Source: Paraburkholderia susongensis
GTDB lineage: Bacteria > Pseudomonadota > Gammaproteobacteria > Burkholderiales > Burkholderiaceae
Direction: 5' to 3'
DNA length: 64,000 bases
Assembly: GCF_900177725.1 (NCBI RefSeq)
Contig: NZ_FXAT01000019.1
Coordinates: forward strand, 57,339 to 121,338
Made by a program: the position numbers and the translations under genes. Shown one piece after another: positions 1-10,269 of this stretch (positions are counted from its first letter, which is position 1; each line of letters opens with the position of its first letter). A model generated the notes under the pieces. It saw only the letters and a program-made list of their open reading frames with translations. It was not told where the DNA came from and made no database searches.

Positions 1-112
1 TGCCTGACGCGCCTTTGGATGAGCCAACGCTCTCATTAACGAGTCTTCGCGAAAAAATATGCTGATATGGCATCGATTGTTACGCCAAAATTCTCTGAAA
101 CTAACGGATTTC

Positions 113-729
113 TTAAATAAATGAGAAGAGCCCGGTTGGACCCACGCCACCGCCTTGGCAAGCACAACCGCGATACGAACGAAGCCTGTCCGCGTAGATC
201 CGACAGGTAGTCAGGGCGATAGAGAAGAAGTGATCAATGAGGGGTGAGTTTTTCATGGCGAGTTCCAGTGAATCGACCACGGGCTGCTGCCAGAAGTCAA
301 GCACGCCCCCGCCGTCTTGCCGAGCAGATACTTGATCTCGACCGGTGCGGACTTCAGGTTGATGAAATTGAAGATATACGGCGTGATGAGATTGCTCGTG
401 GCGATACCGCGCTCTTCCTTAAGCGATCCCAGAACAACGCGATCCGTGTCGCTGATTACACCATAGGCTTTTCTCTCGTTGTTGCGCCACGCGGTCATGC
501 TTACGAGCGATATGCTCCAAATGTACGCGTGGCTCGCGCGCTCGTAGTCTATGACGTTGTACAGGCACCGTGAGGCATCATTGTCGAAATAGCTGTCCTG
601 CAGCGTGATAACGCCTATCGGCGTCTGGATATTTTCGTTTCAGTGCAACGGAACAGTCCGCTACGCGTTTGCCGCCGAAGTGCCGACGATACTTGTGAGG
701 ATGAACAGAGCTGAAATTTTGAGCTTCAC
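113..729 (-). pseudogene. Remnant of a small secreted protein gene
   Basis: A GTG codon at 729, preceded by a purine-rich GAAGGGAAG stretch, starts a typical signal peptide of about 22 residues (positive start KLK, hydrophobic core, ending TSAANA). A stop follows directly, and the reading then continues in other frames: one piece around 498-660, one at 253-498 (containing AWRNNERKAYGVISDTD) and one at 113-304 (containing LDFWQQPVVDSLELAM). The pieces join into one plausible exported protein of about 190 residues once three frameshifts are repaired. The family is not recognised. It lies next to IS66 debris, which fits a decaying region. An alternative is several independent short ORFs, but the smooth hand-over between frames argues against that. 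Confidence 0.5.
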
Positions 730-769
730 GATTTTCTTCCCTTCATTGTTGAAGAAGTACCGCTTGGTC

Positions 770-1370
770 GGCGTCAACGCCGTCGCTATAGCGTTGAGTT
801 CAAAGCTCAGGTGGTGGCGGCCTGTCAGGGACACGGGAGCGCTTGCGGCCATCGCGTTGCATCACAAACTGAATGCGAATCCGCTGCGACGCTGGGTAGA
901 ACAGGCCGAAGTAAACGAGCGCGTGCTAGTTCCGAGCAGTACCTCGGTGGTGCAGTCGGCAGAGGCGCCGGCATTCGTGCCGCTCCCGCTGGAAACGAGG
1001 AACGCACGTCCGTCTGAGATCCGCATTGATGAGCCCTGGCTGGCAGTCGATCCGCTGGATATGCGAGTCGGCTTCGATACGGCGCTGGCTCGAGTCGTCA
1101 AGGTATTTGGCGCTGCGCATCCGCACCATGCCTAGCTGTTCGCCAACCGGCAGGCCAACCGCCTGAAGGTGTTGGTCTACAACGGAATCGGTATCTGGCT
1201 GGCAGCGCGACGGCTCAACCAAGGTTAGTTCGTCTGGCCTCACCCTGCTAGCGAATCGAAGAATTACGCGCCGGTGTCGGCGCACGTCATCGACAAGGGC
1301 ATCCCAACCGCAGGACCGCCGGCCACGGTGCCGGTTGCCAAATATGCGGACCATCTGCCGCCGTAGAACA
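770..1370 (+). mobile_element. IS66-family remnant (tnpA, tnpB and start of tnpC pieces)
   Basis: Three IS66 proteins can be read in order with frameshifts and stops. About 770-960 gives a TnpA-like helix-turn-helix segment (VEFKAQVVAACQ, then HHKLNANPLRRWVEQAEV in another frame). About 1015-1240 gives the TnpB (Orf2) core: WLAVDPLDMRVGFDTALARV, then LFANRQANRLKVLVYNGIG after an in-frame TAG. About 1260-1365 gives a TnpC fragment (SAHVIDKGIPTAG and VAKYADHLPP). No intact transposase and no terminal inverted repeats were found, so the element is dead. Confidence 0.75.
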
Positions 1371-1838
1371 ACCATTCGAGATCTTTCAGCTTACTCATTG
1401 ACTAATGGTCGCCAAAGACTCAGGAGCACCAGACTGACGCGTCCGAGTTGCACCACACAATTGATAGAAATACCTCTGGGTAGGCAAGTGAAATTAATGC
1501 TTCCCAAGATTGATGCTTATAAGCTTCATTCCGTACTTGATGGTTGCCTACGAGGTGAAATCGATAGTTAGGGGGTCCAACTGCCCGGCCGAAATCAGTT
1601 GACCACTACAACGCCGCGACACGGCATGTAGATTCTCTTTGAATCAGATCGTTTAGTCGTCGATTTACAATGGTTGACAACACCAGCAGGCGTAGTCCGC
1701 TAACCTGTCTATCTGATCGACGCTGCGCGAACGCACATCGTGACTCTAATTCGTAGCGCCAACAGGGCACGGCAAATACAACCAATTAATGACAATATCT
1801 GAAATTCCAATTCCATTTCCGAACCAATAGAGAAAATC
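1371..1838. other. Gap without recognised gene
   Basis: Only short ORFs with no family resemblance are present, for example one at 1335-1571 that starts inside the IS66 remnant. No tRNA, strong hairpin or convincing promoter was seen. Confidence 0.4.
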
Positions 1839-2144
1839 ATGTCAACATATTTTTTCCCAATAGAAGGCCGATTGGCTCTGCCTGGTCCGAATCCTCACGC
1901 TTACCTGCGCGAATCATTTGGACGTGGATGGATTATGCTGCCGCCGAGTGTTTGCCTGCACCCGGAGATCAATGCGCTTTATGCCGCGTCACAGCGTACG
2001 ACGTGCCTCAGTTGGAGCGCCATATGTTCGATGTGCTACTGGGAGCCTCGAAACAGGAACGGGCTCGTAGTAACGAATCGTCGTTCAGTACCTCTCGAGC
2101 TTGCAGCTAGTGTTCCGCCAAAAAAAGCGCAATCTCCTGTCTGA
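1839..2144 (+). CDS. Doubtful hypothetical ORF, 101 aa
   Basis: The ORF starts MSTYFFPIEGRLALPG and is not similar to any family I recognise. No good ribosome binding site precedes the ATG (AATAGAGAAAATC). A second frame at 1928-2110 carries an equally plausible segment (YDVPQLERHMFDVLLGA), so this may be a frameshifted remnant of one gene. Composition is less GC-biased at third positions than in the secretion genes. Treat it as uncertain. Confidence 0.2.
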   Translation: MSTYFFPIEGRLALPGPNPHAYLRESFGRGWIMLPPSVCLHPEINALYAASQRTTCLSWSAICSMCYWEPRNRNGLVVTNRRSVPLELAASVPPKKAQSPV

Positions 2145-3417
2145 AGATTCAACCATAACAGGATTGGCTCCTCACTGGCGCTGCTATCACGACAGTTGGC
2201 GGATTCTTTCTCGCGGGAATCGCTGCTAGCGATTCACACCCGTTCGTCACACTGAAAACGTTGTGAGGTTGATGCTGCTGCGGACCTTTTGATTGACGCT
2301 TTACAGCCTGTAGTAAGACATAAAGCTAGCGCTAGCATCTGCAATCGAGCAAGCAGACTGCACCTATCAATAACGCAGATCAGTTCGCTGTCATCGCATC
2401 TGGCGCCGACAACCCCATACCCGAATCACCATACCGCTTCACACGATATCGATCCTATCCGCCATAGCGCTGATGACGCATTGACGAAAGCCAGCCCTTT
2501 ACCGCAAGGCGGCCACGAAGCAGACATTTCCTGTCAGAATAGGTCAAACTGCAACCGGCGGACGAGAATACACCCTTCGCAACAGAACTCTGCAAAAGCA
2601 CCTGGTGGCACTGTGCCTTTATCCAATGTTACGGGCAATAACGCCCTATAGAGTAAGCGCAGATATAACGCCCCAACCGGGATGCCCTAATAGTTCGATC
2701 GACGAAGCCTGCCGCTACACTATCGCTCCGTTGCAACCCGCGGATACGATAACTGCGATTAGCGGGATATGACAGATCGTCAGTCACCTCTCTGCAGGAC
2801 GTGCTCTCTATCGAGTCATACGCAAAACCCATCGGGCCATTACCCGCCACCGTCTCACCACAGACGTCACCGATGTGGATCTACGTCGTTCGGCACACCA
2901 ACATAAACACTACGATCAACATTTTTTTCATTAATCACGATTTGGATTCTTTCACCGACCCGTGGCATATGCCTAAAGTCGATCAACTGCTTGAGGGTCA
3001 AATCTTGCGCTTGCCGATTTCTGCGAAACCTCAATTCAAGGCGCATTAGGGCGATGTTGTTCACCGTCACGCCAGTTTGATTGATCGCGATAGCCATCGC
3101 AACAACAACGGGCCAGTCCGCCGAATATGGCGGATTGACAAGCTATGGTTCATGTGTGGTAATAGAACTGCAAAGATCAGTGCCAATACGAGAGAAGCGA
3201 CCGTACATGCCACCACGATCACTACCATCACAAAAAAGCAATGGTTGCTGCCCCACGTTCCGATAACATGAAGGTTTTCAACGAATATCGGTGACCATGC
3301 GAGAGAGCTATCAACTCCTCACGTTGCAATGCGATCGCGCAAGAATACCGATTTTCCATCTGTTTCGATCCGGTTCATCTCCAAGGCAGTTCTTCGCGAT
3401 CCATGTCGAAGCCAAAA
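2145..3417. other. Long gap with only weak ORFs
   Basis: Short ORFs exist on both strands (2289-2651 +, 2801-3049 +, 2867-3097 -) but none shows a signal peptide, a domain or a clear ribosome binding site. The minus ORF at 2867-3097 contains MPRVGERIQIVINEKNVDR, which looks protein-like, but it could not be assigned. The stretch is probably degraded DNA. Confidence 0.35.
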
Positions 3418-3666
3418 TTACTCCGACTTCCCATTTTTCTGCCCTTGCTCACTTGAAGTAGGAGAACGAGCCGACTGCACACCCTGATGAACTTGCGTCT
3501 GAAGCCCCTGGACTATCTCATCCGTCGCAGATTGGGTAGCATGAGTCGCCTGCGTTTGAACCGCTTGGCTCGCCTGATTTTTTACAGATTCCAATAGTTG
3601 TCCAAATTGAGCAAACACGCTAACAGAGGACAAACCAACTATGGCACCGAGGACGAATTTTTTCAT
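3418..3666 (-). CDS. Small exported Gln/Ala-rich protein, 82 aa
   Basis: The product begins MKKFVLGAIVGLSSVSVFAQ, a textbook Sec signal peptide with a predicted cut after VFA. The mature part of about 62 residues is rich in Q, A, S and T, is probably helical (LLESVKNQASQAVQTQATHA) and ends in a charged tail. It contains no cysteine. A weak GA-rich site (GAAAGACA) precedes the start. It is probably periplasmic, function unknown. It stands alone between degraded stretches but is itself unbroken. Confidence 0.65.
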   Translation of the reverse strand: MKKFVLGAIVGLSSVSVFAQFGQLLESVKNQASQAVQTQATHATQSATDEIVQGLQTQVHQGVQSARSPTSSEQGQKNGKSE

Positions 3667-3779
3667 AGGTTGTCTTTCATATAGGTTTTCAAGGAATAAA
3701 AACGTTCGTCAAATCGTTTAAATAATTACGCACTCAATGCGAGCCAGAGCTATGAAAGCGGGGGATTTGAGGCTTGTGC

Positions 3780-4010
3780 TCAGTTCGGTTTTGAAATTAG
3801 TAGTACTCGCCAATACTGTCCGAGTCCGTTGTAATCGCACGCAACAGGCTAGAACGACCAATCTTTGCGATCCAGTAAGCGCTCATCTGCATAATTCGAA
3901 TAGGTAAAGACAACCCTTCCGCCTGGCTGCAGATGACTAGCCACTTCGTTGAGAAAGCGCCGGCTCAGTTCACCATTGGCGCTTGCCAACGTTCATTCCT
4001 CGACGCAATA
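3780..4010 (-). pseudogene. C-terminal remnant of a class I methyltransferase
   Basis: Reading the minus strand from about 4005 down to the TGA at 3780-3782 gives ELSRRFLNEVASHLQPGG, then RVVFTYSNYADERLLDRKDW, one in-frame TAG, and then VACDYNGLGQYWRVLLISK. The LQPGGRVVFTYSN motif followed by a C-terminal strand pair ending W-x-V-L-L-I is the usual end of a Rossmann-fold SAM-dependent methyltransferase. The N-terminal half with the SAM-binding glycine motif is not recognisable upstream, so the gene is truncated as well as stopped. The substrate cannot be told. Confidence 0.55.
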
Positions 4011-4189
4011 CCCCAAGCCGTGAGCAACTCCTCGAATTATCGCTCGACAACATCCTTATCATGTGCTGGCAACGGCTTGCCTGTCGTACGATACAGTGGA
4101 AGTGTTTTCGGGCCATTTACGGCTGTACGGATGCGTTCGATGCTACCACGACGGACCGAGTATTAAACTGCGCGAGATACGTCACGTGA

Positions 4190-4585
4190 CCTTATAGCGA
4201 TACTCTCGACAATCTGTCGACTGTCGCAGTCTTATTATCGCTCAGCCATGCGATTATTTTTGTGCATTGATATGTACTTTCATTGATATGATTACTCGCT
4301 CAAGCTGGAATAGCTGACTACTTGCCAGCCGAACCGTTGACGCCGCAATCATCAAAATTTATGTTCAAAAATATTCGAAAAGATGATCGCTCCTGGAAAC
4401 TCCAGATCGAACGAGCTGCCAGACCTAACCATCACGTCAATACGTTTTGCTCGTTCAAAATACGCATAACACACCCTGAGTCCGAAATGCCCTAACTCCT
4501 TTGAAATAGATTACGAGTGGACTTGAATGAGAATGTCACTTTTTGAAACGTCGCTACAGGTTGCAGCGAAACGACATCTAACCGT
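4190..4585. other. Gap without recognised gene
   Basis: AT-richer sequence with no ORF of interest and no strong hairpin. It separates the methyltransferase remnant from IS6 debris. Confidence 0.35.
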
Positions 4586-4990
4586 ATGCTGGCAGCTTGT
4601 CCAGGGTGCCACGCAAGATCGTCACTAACCGGTGGGGCGGGTATCCAGTGGCGAAGACCGCGATCTGTGAGTTGGCGAACGTGCAGCACTTTTTCGTCAA
4701 ACCAGCGCTTGGGTGAACAATTGGACCCAAAGCCGTCATCAGCTGCCGCGCGAACGCGAGCGACACTTGCGAGGCATCGGCGATCACCGGCGTATTCAGG
4801 CTTTCCAGCCGAAGTGCCGCCCGATCCGGCAGCACTTCGCGCTCAGCCGACATCAGCTACGCGCCTCACCTAGTCGCAAACGGCTTGCCTGACACCTCAT
4901 CTCTCGGCATGTTTCACCGAGTCCAGCCAGGTTTCGTCCGCTTTCTGGACAGGTGCATGTCCTGCGCGCCACTGCGTCGCAGCAAATTTA
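4586..4990 (+). mobile_element. IS6-family transposase remnant, copy 1
   Basis: The + strand encodes pieces of the C-terminal half of an IS6-type DDE transposase in shifting frames: RKIVTNRWGGYPVAKTAICE, then NNWTQSRHQLPREREERLRG-like and FQPKCRPIRQHFALSRHQLR. The last run resembles the usual IS6 end (N-R-A-E-N-S-H-Q-P-T-R followed by IRQHFALxRH). The first 150 bases are clearly related to 9130-9270. A further segment at about 4915-5005 is related to about 10115-10205. No intact frame remains. Confidence 0.6.
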
Positions 4991-5461
4991 CCGTGACAGC
5001 TCCTTTGATAAATATGGACGCCACTCGTTACAAAAATCCAGATTATGTTTAAGCGCTGCCTCCATTCTGGAGGATGATTTTGTACAAATTCCTATTCCTA
5101 AAATCTTATGACAAGGCGTCATACTCTGGATTTCGCGTCATTGAGCATATCGATTTACGGCCGAATTTCATTAAAATCGGATCAGCGAGGTGTGTTTATT
5201 TACTATGCCATATTACAATTTTTTTGAACAGAATGATTGGTGCATTTTCACATCGACATTTTTGGTGCTGATTCATAAAGAAGAATTTCAGAAATAGGCA
5301 GAATTTTCACCGTAAGACAGTCCTGCCATCCGCGATAAATCAGCAAATTCTGCCAAAAGATGCGGCAATGATTTATGGCACAACCAATTGGAATTAATGA
5401 TTGGTCAGCGCTACCATCGAAATTCCAATAGTAAGCACTCCGTTCGATTTTTCGCAGATAA
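4991..5461. other. Upstream region of the pgtP-type gene
   Basis: AT-rich, with no supported ORF; the 65-aa frame at 5074-5271 has no family signal. It may hold the promoter of the transporter gene at 5566, but no clean -35/-10 pair stands out. Confidence 0.35.
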
Positions 5462-5493
5462 CAGAGCTGCCGTCATGCACGACGGCAGCTCTG
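5462..5493 (+). promoter_or_regulatory. Perfect 13-bp inverted repeat in the leader of the transporter gene
   Basis: Arms CAGAGCTGCCGTC (5462-5474) and its exact complement (5481-5493) enclose a six-base loop. No T-run follows on either strand, so it is not a standard intrinsic terminator. It ends 72 bases before the transporter ATG. It could be an operator or an mRNA leader hairpin; its role is unknown. Confidence 0.5.
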
Positions 5494-5565
5494 CACAGGA
5501 ATACCGCAACGTGAAAAATTGATTTTTCAGTTACTTCAAATATATCCGCAGAGAGATTATTCGAG

Positions 5566-6962
5566 ATGTTCAATTTCTTGCTCTCACGAGCAAAGCCATC
5601 GGTGGCGCAGTCAAATGTACAAAGCCGCTACGCTTCCTTGAAGATGCGCGCGCTTTTTGGTGTATTCATCGGATATTCCGCTTACTACTTTGTTCGTTCC
5701 AATTTCACGCTATCCACACCTTATCTGATGAAGGTACTTAATTTGAGCAAAACCGACGTCGGTCTTCTCAGCAGTTGCTTGCTTATCACCTATGGCATTA
5801 GCAAAGGGGTTATGAGCGTCATGGCCGATAAATTCAACCCAAAATACTACATGATGTTCGGGTTGGTTTTATCATGTATTGTCAATCTGTCTATGGGATT
5901 CGGAACGGAAGTCTGGATGTTCGTCGTGCTCGTGATCTTCAATGGGCTGTTTCAGGGCATGGGCGCGGGTCCTGCGTTTATCACGATTGAGAGCTGGTTT
6001 CCGCGGAGCCAGCGCGGTCGCATTAGTGCCGTGTGGGGAATCTCTCACAACGTGGGCGCAGGAATGGTCGCGCCGATTGCGGTAGGCGCCTTCGCTCTAT
6101 TCGGTGCCGAGCACTGGCGGGCTGCGAGCTACTGCGCGCCGGCCGCAGTATCGGCAATAGTGGTATTGGTCGTCCTGATGACTGGTGCCGGCACGACTTA
6201 TAACGAAGGATTGCCGCCTTTGGAGAAAATCCTGCCCACAGAAGCAGGTGAAAATCTGGTCAAGGGAGGCGACCACGCGCCGGATAATATGAGTGCCTTG
6301 GAGATTTTCCGCCGCTACGTGTTGCCCAACAAACATGTGTGGTACGTCGCGTTAGTCGACTCCTTCGTTTACCTGATCCGCTTTGGCGTGATTACCTGGC
6401 TACCCATCTATCTGCTACAAGCCAAGGGCTTTACCAAGGCACAAATGAGTATTTCTTTTGCCGTTTTCGAATGGCAGCGATTCCATCAACGCTTTTTGCC
6501 GGTGTATTGAGTGATCGGTTCTTCAAGGGACGGCGGATGCCTCTTGCGATAATCAGCATGGCCGGTATTTTCTGCGCACTGCTTTTCTACAGGGAATCGT
6601 CTACCTTGACCGGAGTGACCATCGCTTGCGGCGTGATTGGATGCCTGATTTATGTGCCAGTTTTCCTAGCCTCCGTGCAAAGCATGGAGGTCGTGCCGTC
6701 GTTTGCGGTCGGATCAGCGGTCGGCTTACGTGGTTTCATGAGTTACGTAGTGGGCAGCACTCTTGGCACGGCCATAATGGGCAAGCTCATGGATGTCTAT
6801 GGTTGGAGTGTAAGTTTTTATATGCTGTTTGGCGGAACCATCCTGTGCATCATCTTTTGCATGCTTGCACACCGTGGCACGTTGGAATTAGAGGCGAAAA
6901 AACAGATAGAACACGACCAGCAAACCAGGAGAGAGAACTTGCGGTGTGAACGCGGAACCTGA
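5566..6962 (+). pseudogene. pgtP: Phosphoglycerate transporter (PgtP-type, MFS/OPA family), frameshifted
   Basis: An inner-membrane organophosphate:phosphate antiporter of the major facilitator superfamily. The N-terminal 303 residues contain signatures I associate with PgtP rather than UhpT or GlpT: RSNFTLSTPYLMKVL, LLSSCLLITYGISKGVMS and FQGMGAGPAFITIESWFPR. After FEW at 6469-6474 the frame changes. The rest continues in the next frame as AAIPSTLFAGVLSDRFFKGR and VGSAVGLRGFMSYVVG up to a TGA at 6960-6962. Restoring one G (GGG read as GG at 6473-6474) rejoins FEW-AAIPSTL, the expected family sequence, giving about 465 residues. It is either a recent inactivating mutation or an assembly error. 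A good terminator follows. No pgtABC regulators are seen nearby. Confidence 0.85.
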
Positions 6963-7050
6963 CGAAATTCCCGCAAGCGATAAAATTCACAGCGACGCAC
7001 CGCATTGGATACCGCCTGCATTCCTCTTCGCTAACGAGTAACTGCTTTAC

Positions 7051-7095
7051 CAGGCAAGCCGTCTGGATGGACTCATCCATGGCTTGCCTGTTTTT
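7051..7095 (+). terminator. Intrinsic terminator after the pgtP-type gene
   Basis: A 10-bp stem CAGGCAAGCC (7051-7060) pairs with GGCTTGCCTG (7081-7090) and is followed by five T. An inner stem TGGATG/CATCCA extends the hairpin. It lies 88 bases after the transporter stop on the same strand. Confidence 0.85.
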
Positions 7096-7179
7096 GCAAT
7101 GGCGTTAAGATAGTCAGCCCCTTTTGCATGCAGGCAACCGGACCACCTTGTTGAGCTGACCGACGGCAACGAGCCGATG

Positions 7180-7790
7180 ATCGAAGATACCGATCACCGC
7201 GTTGAAGCGAACAGCTTCTAACTGCGAGGCTGCTACGCGACCTTCGATGCAGTTTGTGATCCCGAAAACCGAATTGCAGCAAACGCTCGCAGCACTGCAC
7301 CGGGTTCACCAAGCCCTAGTTCGCGATCGGCGTTCAAATATCTTACCCAGCAGATCGGCGATATCGATAAAGAGCTCGATCGGTAACTGGCTGAGGATCA
7401 GTTTTAGGCAACGCCTGCTGACGATTCCCGGTGTTCCCCCCTTACCGCCAGTCCGCTTGTATCAGAGTACAGTGACGGAAAGCAGTACCGATGCGGCTAA
7501 GATTTCATCGCTGCAAGGGGCTGGTACCAAAGCAATACGGTACAAGCGATAGAGCGAACCTGCTTGGACTCTCTAAGCGAGATGACAAGAATATCCGCCA
7601 TCTGCTGGTCCAGTGTGCCCGAGCGTTTATGCTGCGGCTAGACAGGCAGTTCGGGCGTGTGGTCGACTGCGTTCGGACAATGCTTGTGCAACGACATTCC
7701 AGTGTAGTTGCTTGTGCCCTAGCCAGCAAGCTTGCACGAATTACATGGGCAATTGCGAGCTCTAACACGGTGTTCGAACGAAGGCGTCCA
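7180..7790 (+). mobile_element. IS110-family transposase remnant
   Basis: Fragments of an IS110/IS116/IS902 C-terminal domain appear in changing frames: TELQQTLAALHRVHQALVRD at about 7270, then DIDKELDRQLAEDQF, FRQRLLTIPGV, the region GLVPKQYGTSDRANLLGLSK and DDKNIRHLLVQCARAFMLRL, ending in SKLARITWAIASSNTVFE. This matches the helix-hairpin-helix and C-terminal serine-containing domain of the family in order. Several frameshifts make it non-functional. Confidence 0.75.
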
Positions 7791-8097
7791 GTCCAGCGTC
7801 GTGACGAACTGTTGCCGATAGTTTGATGAAATCAATCGGTCTGGTTTTGCGACCACGGATAATTGATGACGTGAATGGCTAAACGGCTCGATGGAAATCC
7901 TGAAAGGCTAACGAGCTTCCTGAAGCTGCAGCTGTTATCAGGACCGCAAGGCGCGATTCTCGTCGTGGCGCGAAGAACGTCCCTCACAACGGCGTCGAAT
8001 AGATTTTTGCAAACCACCCACACATCAACATCAATGTTGCAAAAAATGGGGGTGACCATAGATTAATCTTGACCATCGTGACAGACGGATCGAGGAG
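7791..8097. other. Gap between IS110 and IS5 remnants
   Basis: Short ORFs only (7875-8066 + and 7832-8059 -), neither recognised. No structure was noted. Confidence 0.35.
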
Positions 8098-8721
8098 ATG
8101 GGTAAGCCAATCATCGACGACGAACTGTAGGCACCAATCGAACCACTGCTGCCTCGGACAAAGCCGCGTCGCTTCAAGTACCCCGGCCACAAACCAGTAC
8201 TGGATCACGCAGCTTTGGCAGGCATCCTGTTCGTGCTGAAGACGGGCATTCGCTGCTAAGACTTATCAGCGGAAATGAGTTGCGGTTGGGGTGGGAAAAA
8301 AACTGGCCTGCCCCTCCCTGATCGAGCGCGCCCCGGCTCTAGGCATCACTTCGCCACCGACGCCAACGGCACGCCGATCGCGGCAATCCTGACCTGCGCC
8401 AACCGGAGCGACATCACACAACTGGTTCCGCTCATCAAGGCCATCGTGCCGATTGGCGGCGTGCGGGGGCAACCTTTGAGCCGTCCTGGCCGCGTTTACG
8501 CAGAACGCGGTTACGACCACGGCAAATACCGCCGCATCCTTCGCGAGCACGGTATTCCTATCAGCATTGCACGGCGCGGCCACCCTCACCCCAGGGGCTG
8601 TGGAGAATTCCGTTGGGTCGTCAAACGTACTCGTGTCTGGTTGCACCATTTGGACCGGCTACATATTCGTTTCGAACGTCGCACTGACATTCATGAAGCG
8701 TTTCTCAAACTCGGCTGTTAA
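8098..8721 (+). mobile_element. IS5-family transposase remnant with internal deletion
   Basis: One reading frame from the ATG at 8098 runs GKPIIDDEL, a TAG, APIEPLLPRTKPRRFKYPGH, VLDHAALAGILFVLKTGIRC, a TAA, then DLSAEMSCGWG. It then jumps to KKTGLPLPDRARPGSRHHFA and continues to the end (TDANGTPIAAILTCANRSD, ITQLVPLIKAI, and RRTDIHEAFLKLGC before TAA). This is the IS5 group with an N-terminal DUF4096-like part. About 65-75 codons between GCG and the AGQKTG-like motif are missing, including the first catalytic Asp region. The stops replace what are normally Trp codons. Confidence 0.8.
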
Positions 8722-9138
8722 AGGTCATTCCTTGGGCAGTCAGTCCCACCGATGCCTCATCCTCCTATCTCGGAGATCCGCTGATCTTTTTGTTCAAGTG
8801 CTTCTGATGCTCCCGACGTCGAGACAGACGAAGACAATGACGTTTCGTAAGGGCTAGAAAAAGTGAAGCCCCGAAAAATGGCCGTTCGGGGCTTCGATGG
8901 GCAAGCCCCTTGACGAAGTTTGAAGCATGACTTGCCCACGAACATTATAGAAAAGACACGTGCTGAGGATTGTGAATTAAGATGACCCGCCTTTCGGATT
9001 GGCACAGCGTCACGACAGTCCGGGATTTCTGCCGCGAAGAGAGCCTTATCCACTGTGGTGCACAGCCGATCAACATAGTGCTGGCCTTGAGGATCCTGCC
9101 GCCGAGACGGTGCGACGACCGCAATGAAACGGCTTTTT
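8722..9138. other. IS-associated gap
   Basis: No supported gene. It contains the hairpin at 8865-8895. The minus ORF at 8757-9170 has no recognisable family and overlaps IS debris, so it is not called. Confidence 0.35.
8865..8895. repeat. Perfect 11-bp inverted repeat
   Basis: GAAGCCCCGAA (8865-8875) is the exact complement of 8885-8895, with a nine-base loop. There is no T-run on the + strand; on the minus strand ACTTTTTC follows, so it may be an old terminator for leftward transcription or an IS-end structure. Confidence 0.55.
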
Positions 9139-9310
9139 AGCCGTATGCTGCCACGCAAAATCGTCACCAACGAGCGGTGCGACTATCCGCTGGCGAATAC
9201 CGCCATCTCTGAGTTGGCAAACGCGCAGTACCTGTTCGTCAAGCCGGCGCCCGGTTGAACAATGGGGCCTAAAGCAGCCGAGGGCGTATGGAAACTCCAT
9301 TTCCGCCACT
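9139..9310 (+). mobile_element. IS6-family transposase remnant, copy 2
   Basis: The + strand reads LPRKIVTNERCDYPLANTAI then SELANAQYLFVKPAPG, a stop, and debris. This matches the R-K-I-V-T-D-K-L-R-S-Y-P segment of IS6-type transposases and is related at DNA level to 4600-4740. It is only a short central fragment. Confidence 0.6.
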
Positions 9311-9400
9311 GAGCGCGCGGTTGCGGGCTGGACAGATCAAGTTAGATGAGTCGCGCTTGCGCTAATCGAACATTGCGGTCGCGAAAAATCTCTCAGGGCT

Positions 9401-10230
9401 TCAGCTTGCAGCCATCTTCATCGACTTCATCAATCCGGCAACTCCGATTATATTCAGGACGCACTTGAGATTGTAGACCAGCACCTGAATGTTCATTGCG
9501 ATGCTCACCCGTCCGAGCGTCCGGGTCAGGAAGTGCGTGACCCCCAACCACTGCCTCAGCGTGCCGAAGACGTGTTCAACAGTGCTTCTTCGAATGATCA
9601 TTGCATCAAGCTTCTGGTCGAGCCGACGCTGCACGGCTTCCAGTACATTTTCGTGCTCCCATCGTCGGATGTGACGGTGGTGTTGGGCAAATATTGCCCC
9701 TTGAGATGGCAACGTGGGCGAGCGCTGGACCAATACACGTGCAGATTCATGTCATGCTCAAGGATCTTGAATCGCAGCATTGCGCGCTCACCGGCTAGGC
9801 ATCGATATTCATCGTTCCGAGCAAAGTAGATGAAGTCGCGTTTGGTGAAGAGTCGCTTCTTCCCTGACACTGACGTGAGTGGTTTCGGGACATACGCCTT
9901 CATCCCGGCGAATTCGCAATTTCGGATGTCCGAACCACTGAAGTAGCCTCGTTCATCCGGCGCCGTCAGCTTTGGCCTGTCCATCGCGTTCTCCGCAGAA
10001 CTTGCCATCCTGCTGAGTTGCCCTTGATCGCTTCCAATATTTGTCACCTCGTACTCCACGATCAGATGGTGCTTTGTATCCACGACGTTCTGAACGTTCT
10101 AGTCGACGGGCACGATCACCGAAGTCCAGCCACGTTCGGTCCGGCTTCTGAGCAGACGCATGTTGCCCACGGTATTGCTTCGCGGACGATTTAACGTGAC
10201 AGCGTACGCACTCCCTCATATCAGCAGGCC
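9401..10230 (-). mobile_element. IS1182-family transposase remnant
   Basis: Read on the minus strand: a piece near 10090-10230 ends with a stop-interrupted NVQNVVDTKHHLIV. A 161-aa frame follows (9598-10083) with DTKHHLIVEYEVTNIGSDQG, DERGYFSGSDIRNCEFAG and FIYFARNDEYRCLAGERAM. A C-terminal frame (9401-9733) carries IIRRSTVEHVFGTLRQWLGV, HFLTRTLGRVSIAMNIQVLV and YNLKCVLNIIG. This is the order of the DDE domain of IS1182-type transposases. A frameshift near 9600-9730, the stop at the YNVQ motif and a missing N-terminus make it inactive. Confidence 0.75.
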
Positions 10231-10269
10231 CGCGACTATGACAGCGCGCGGGAGAGAGAAGAGCCACGG

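Noticed and set aside
2289..2651. 120-aa + strand ORF
   Set aside because: His/Ser/Thr-rich, no binding site, no family resemblance, in a degraded region.
2867..3097. 76-aa minus-strand ORF
   Set aside because: Partly protein-like wording but no binding site, no signal and no recognised family; left inside the gap description.
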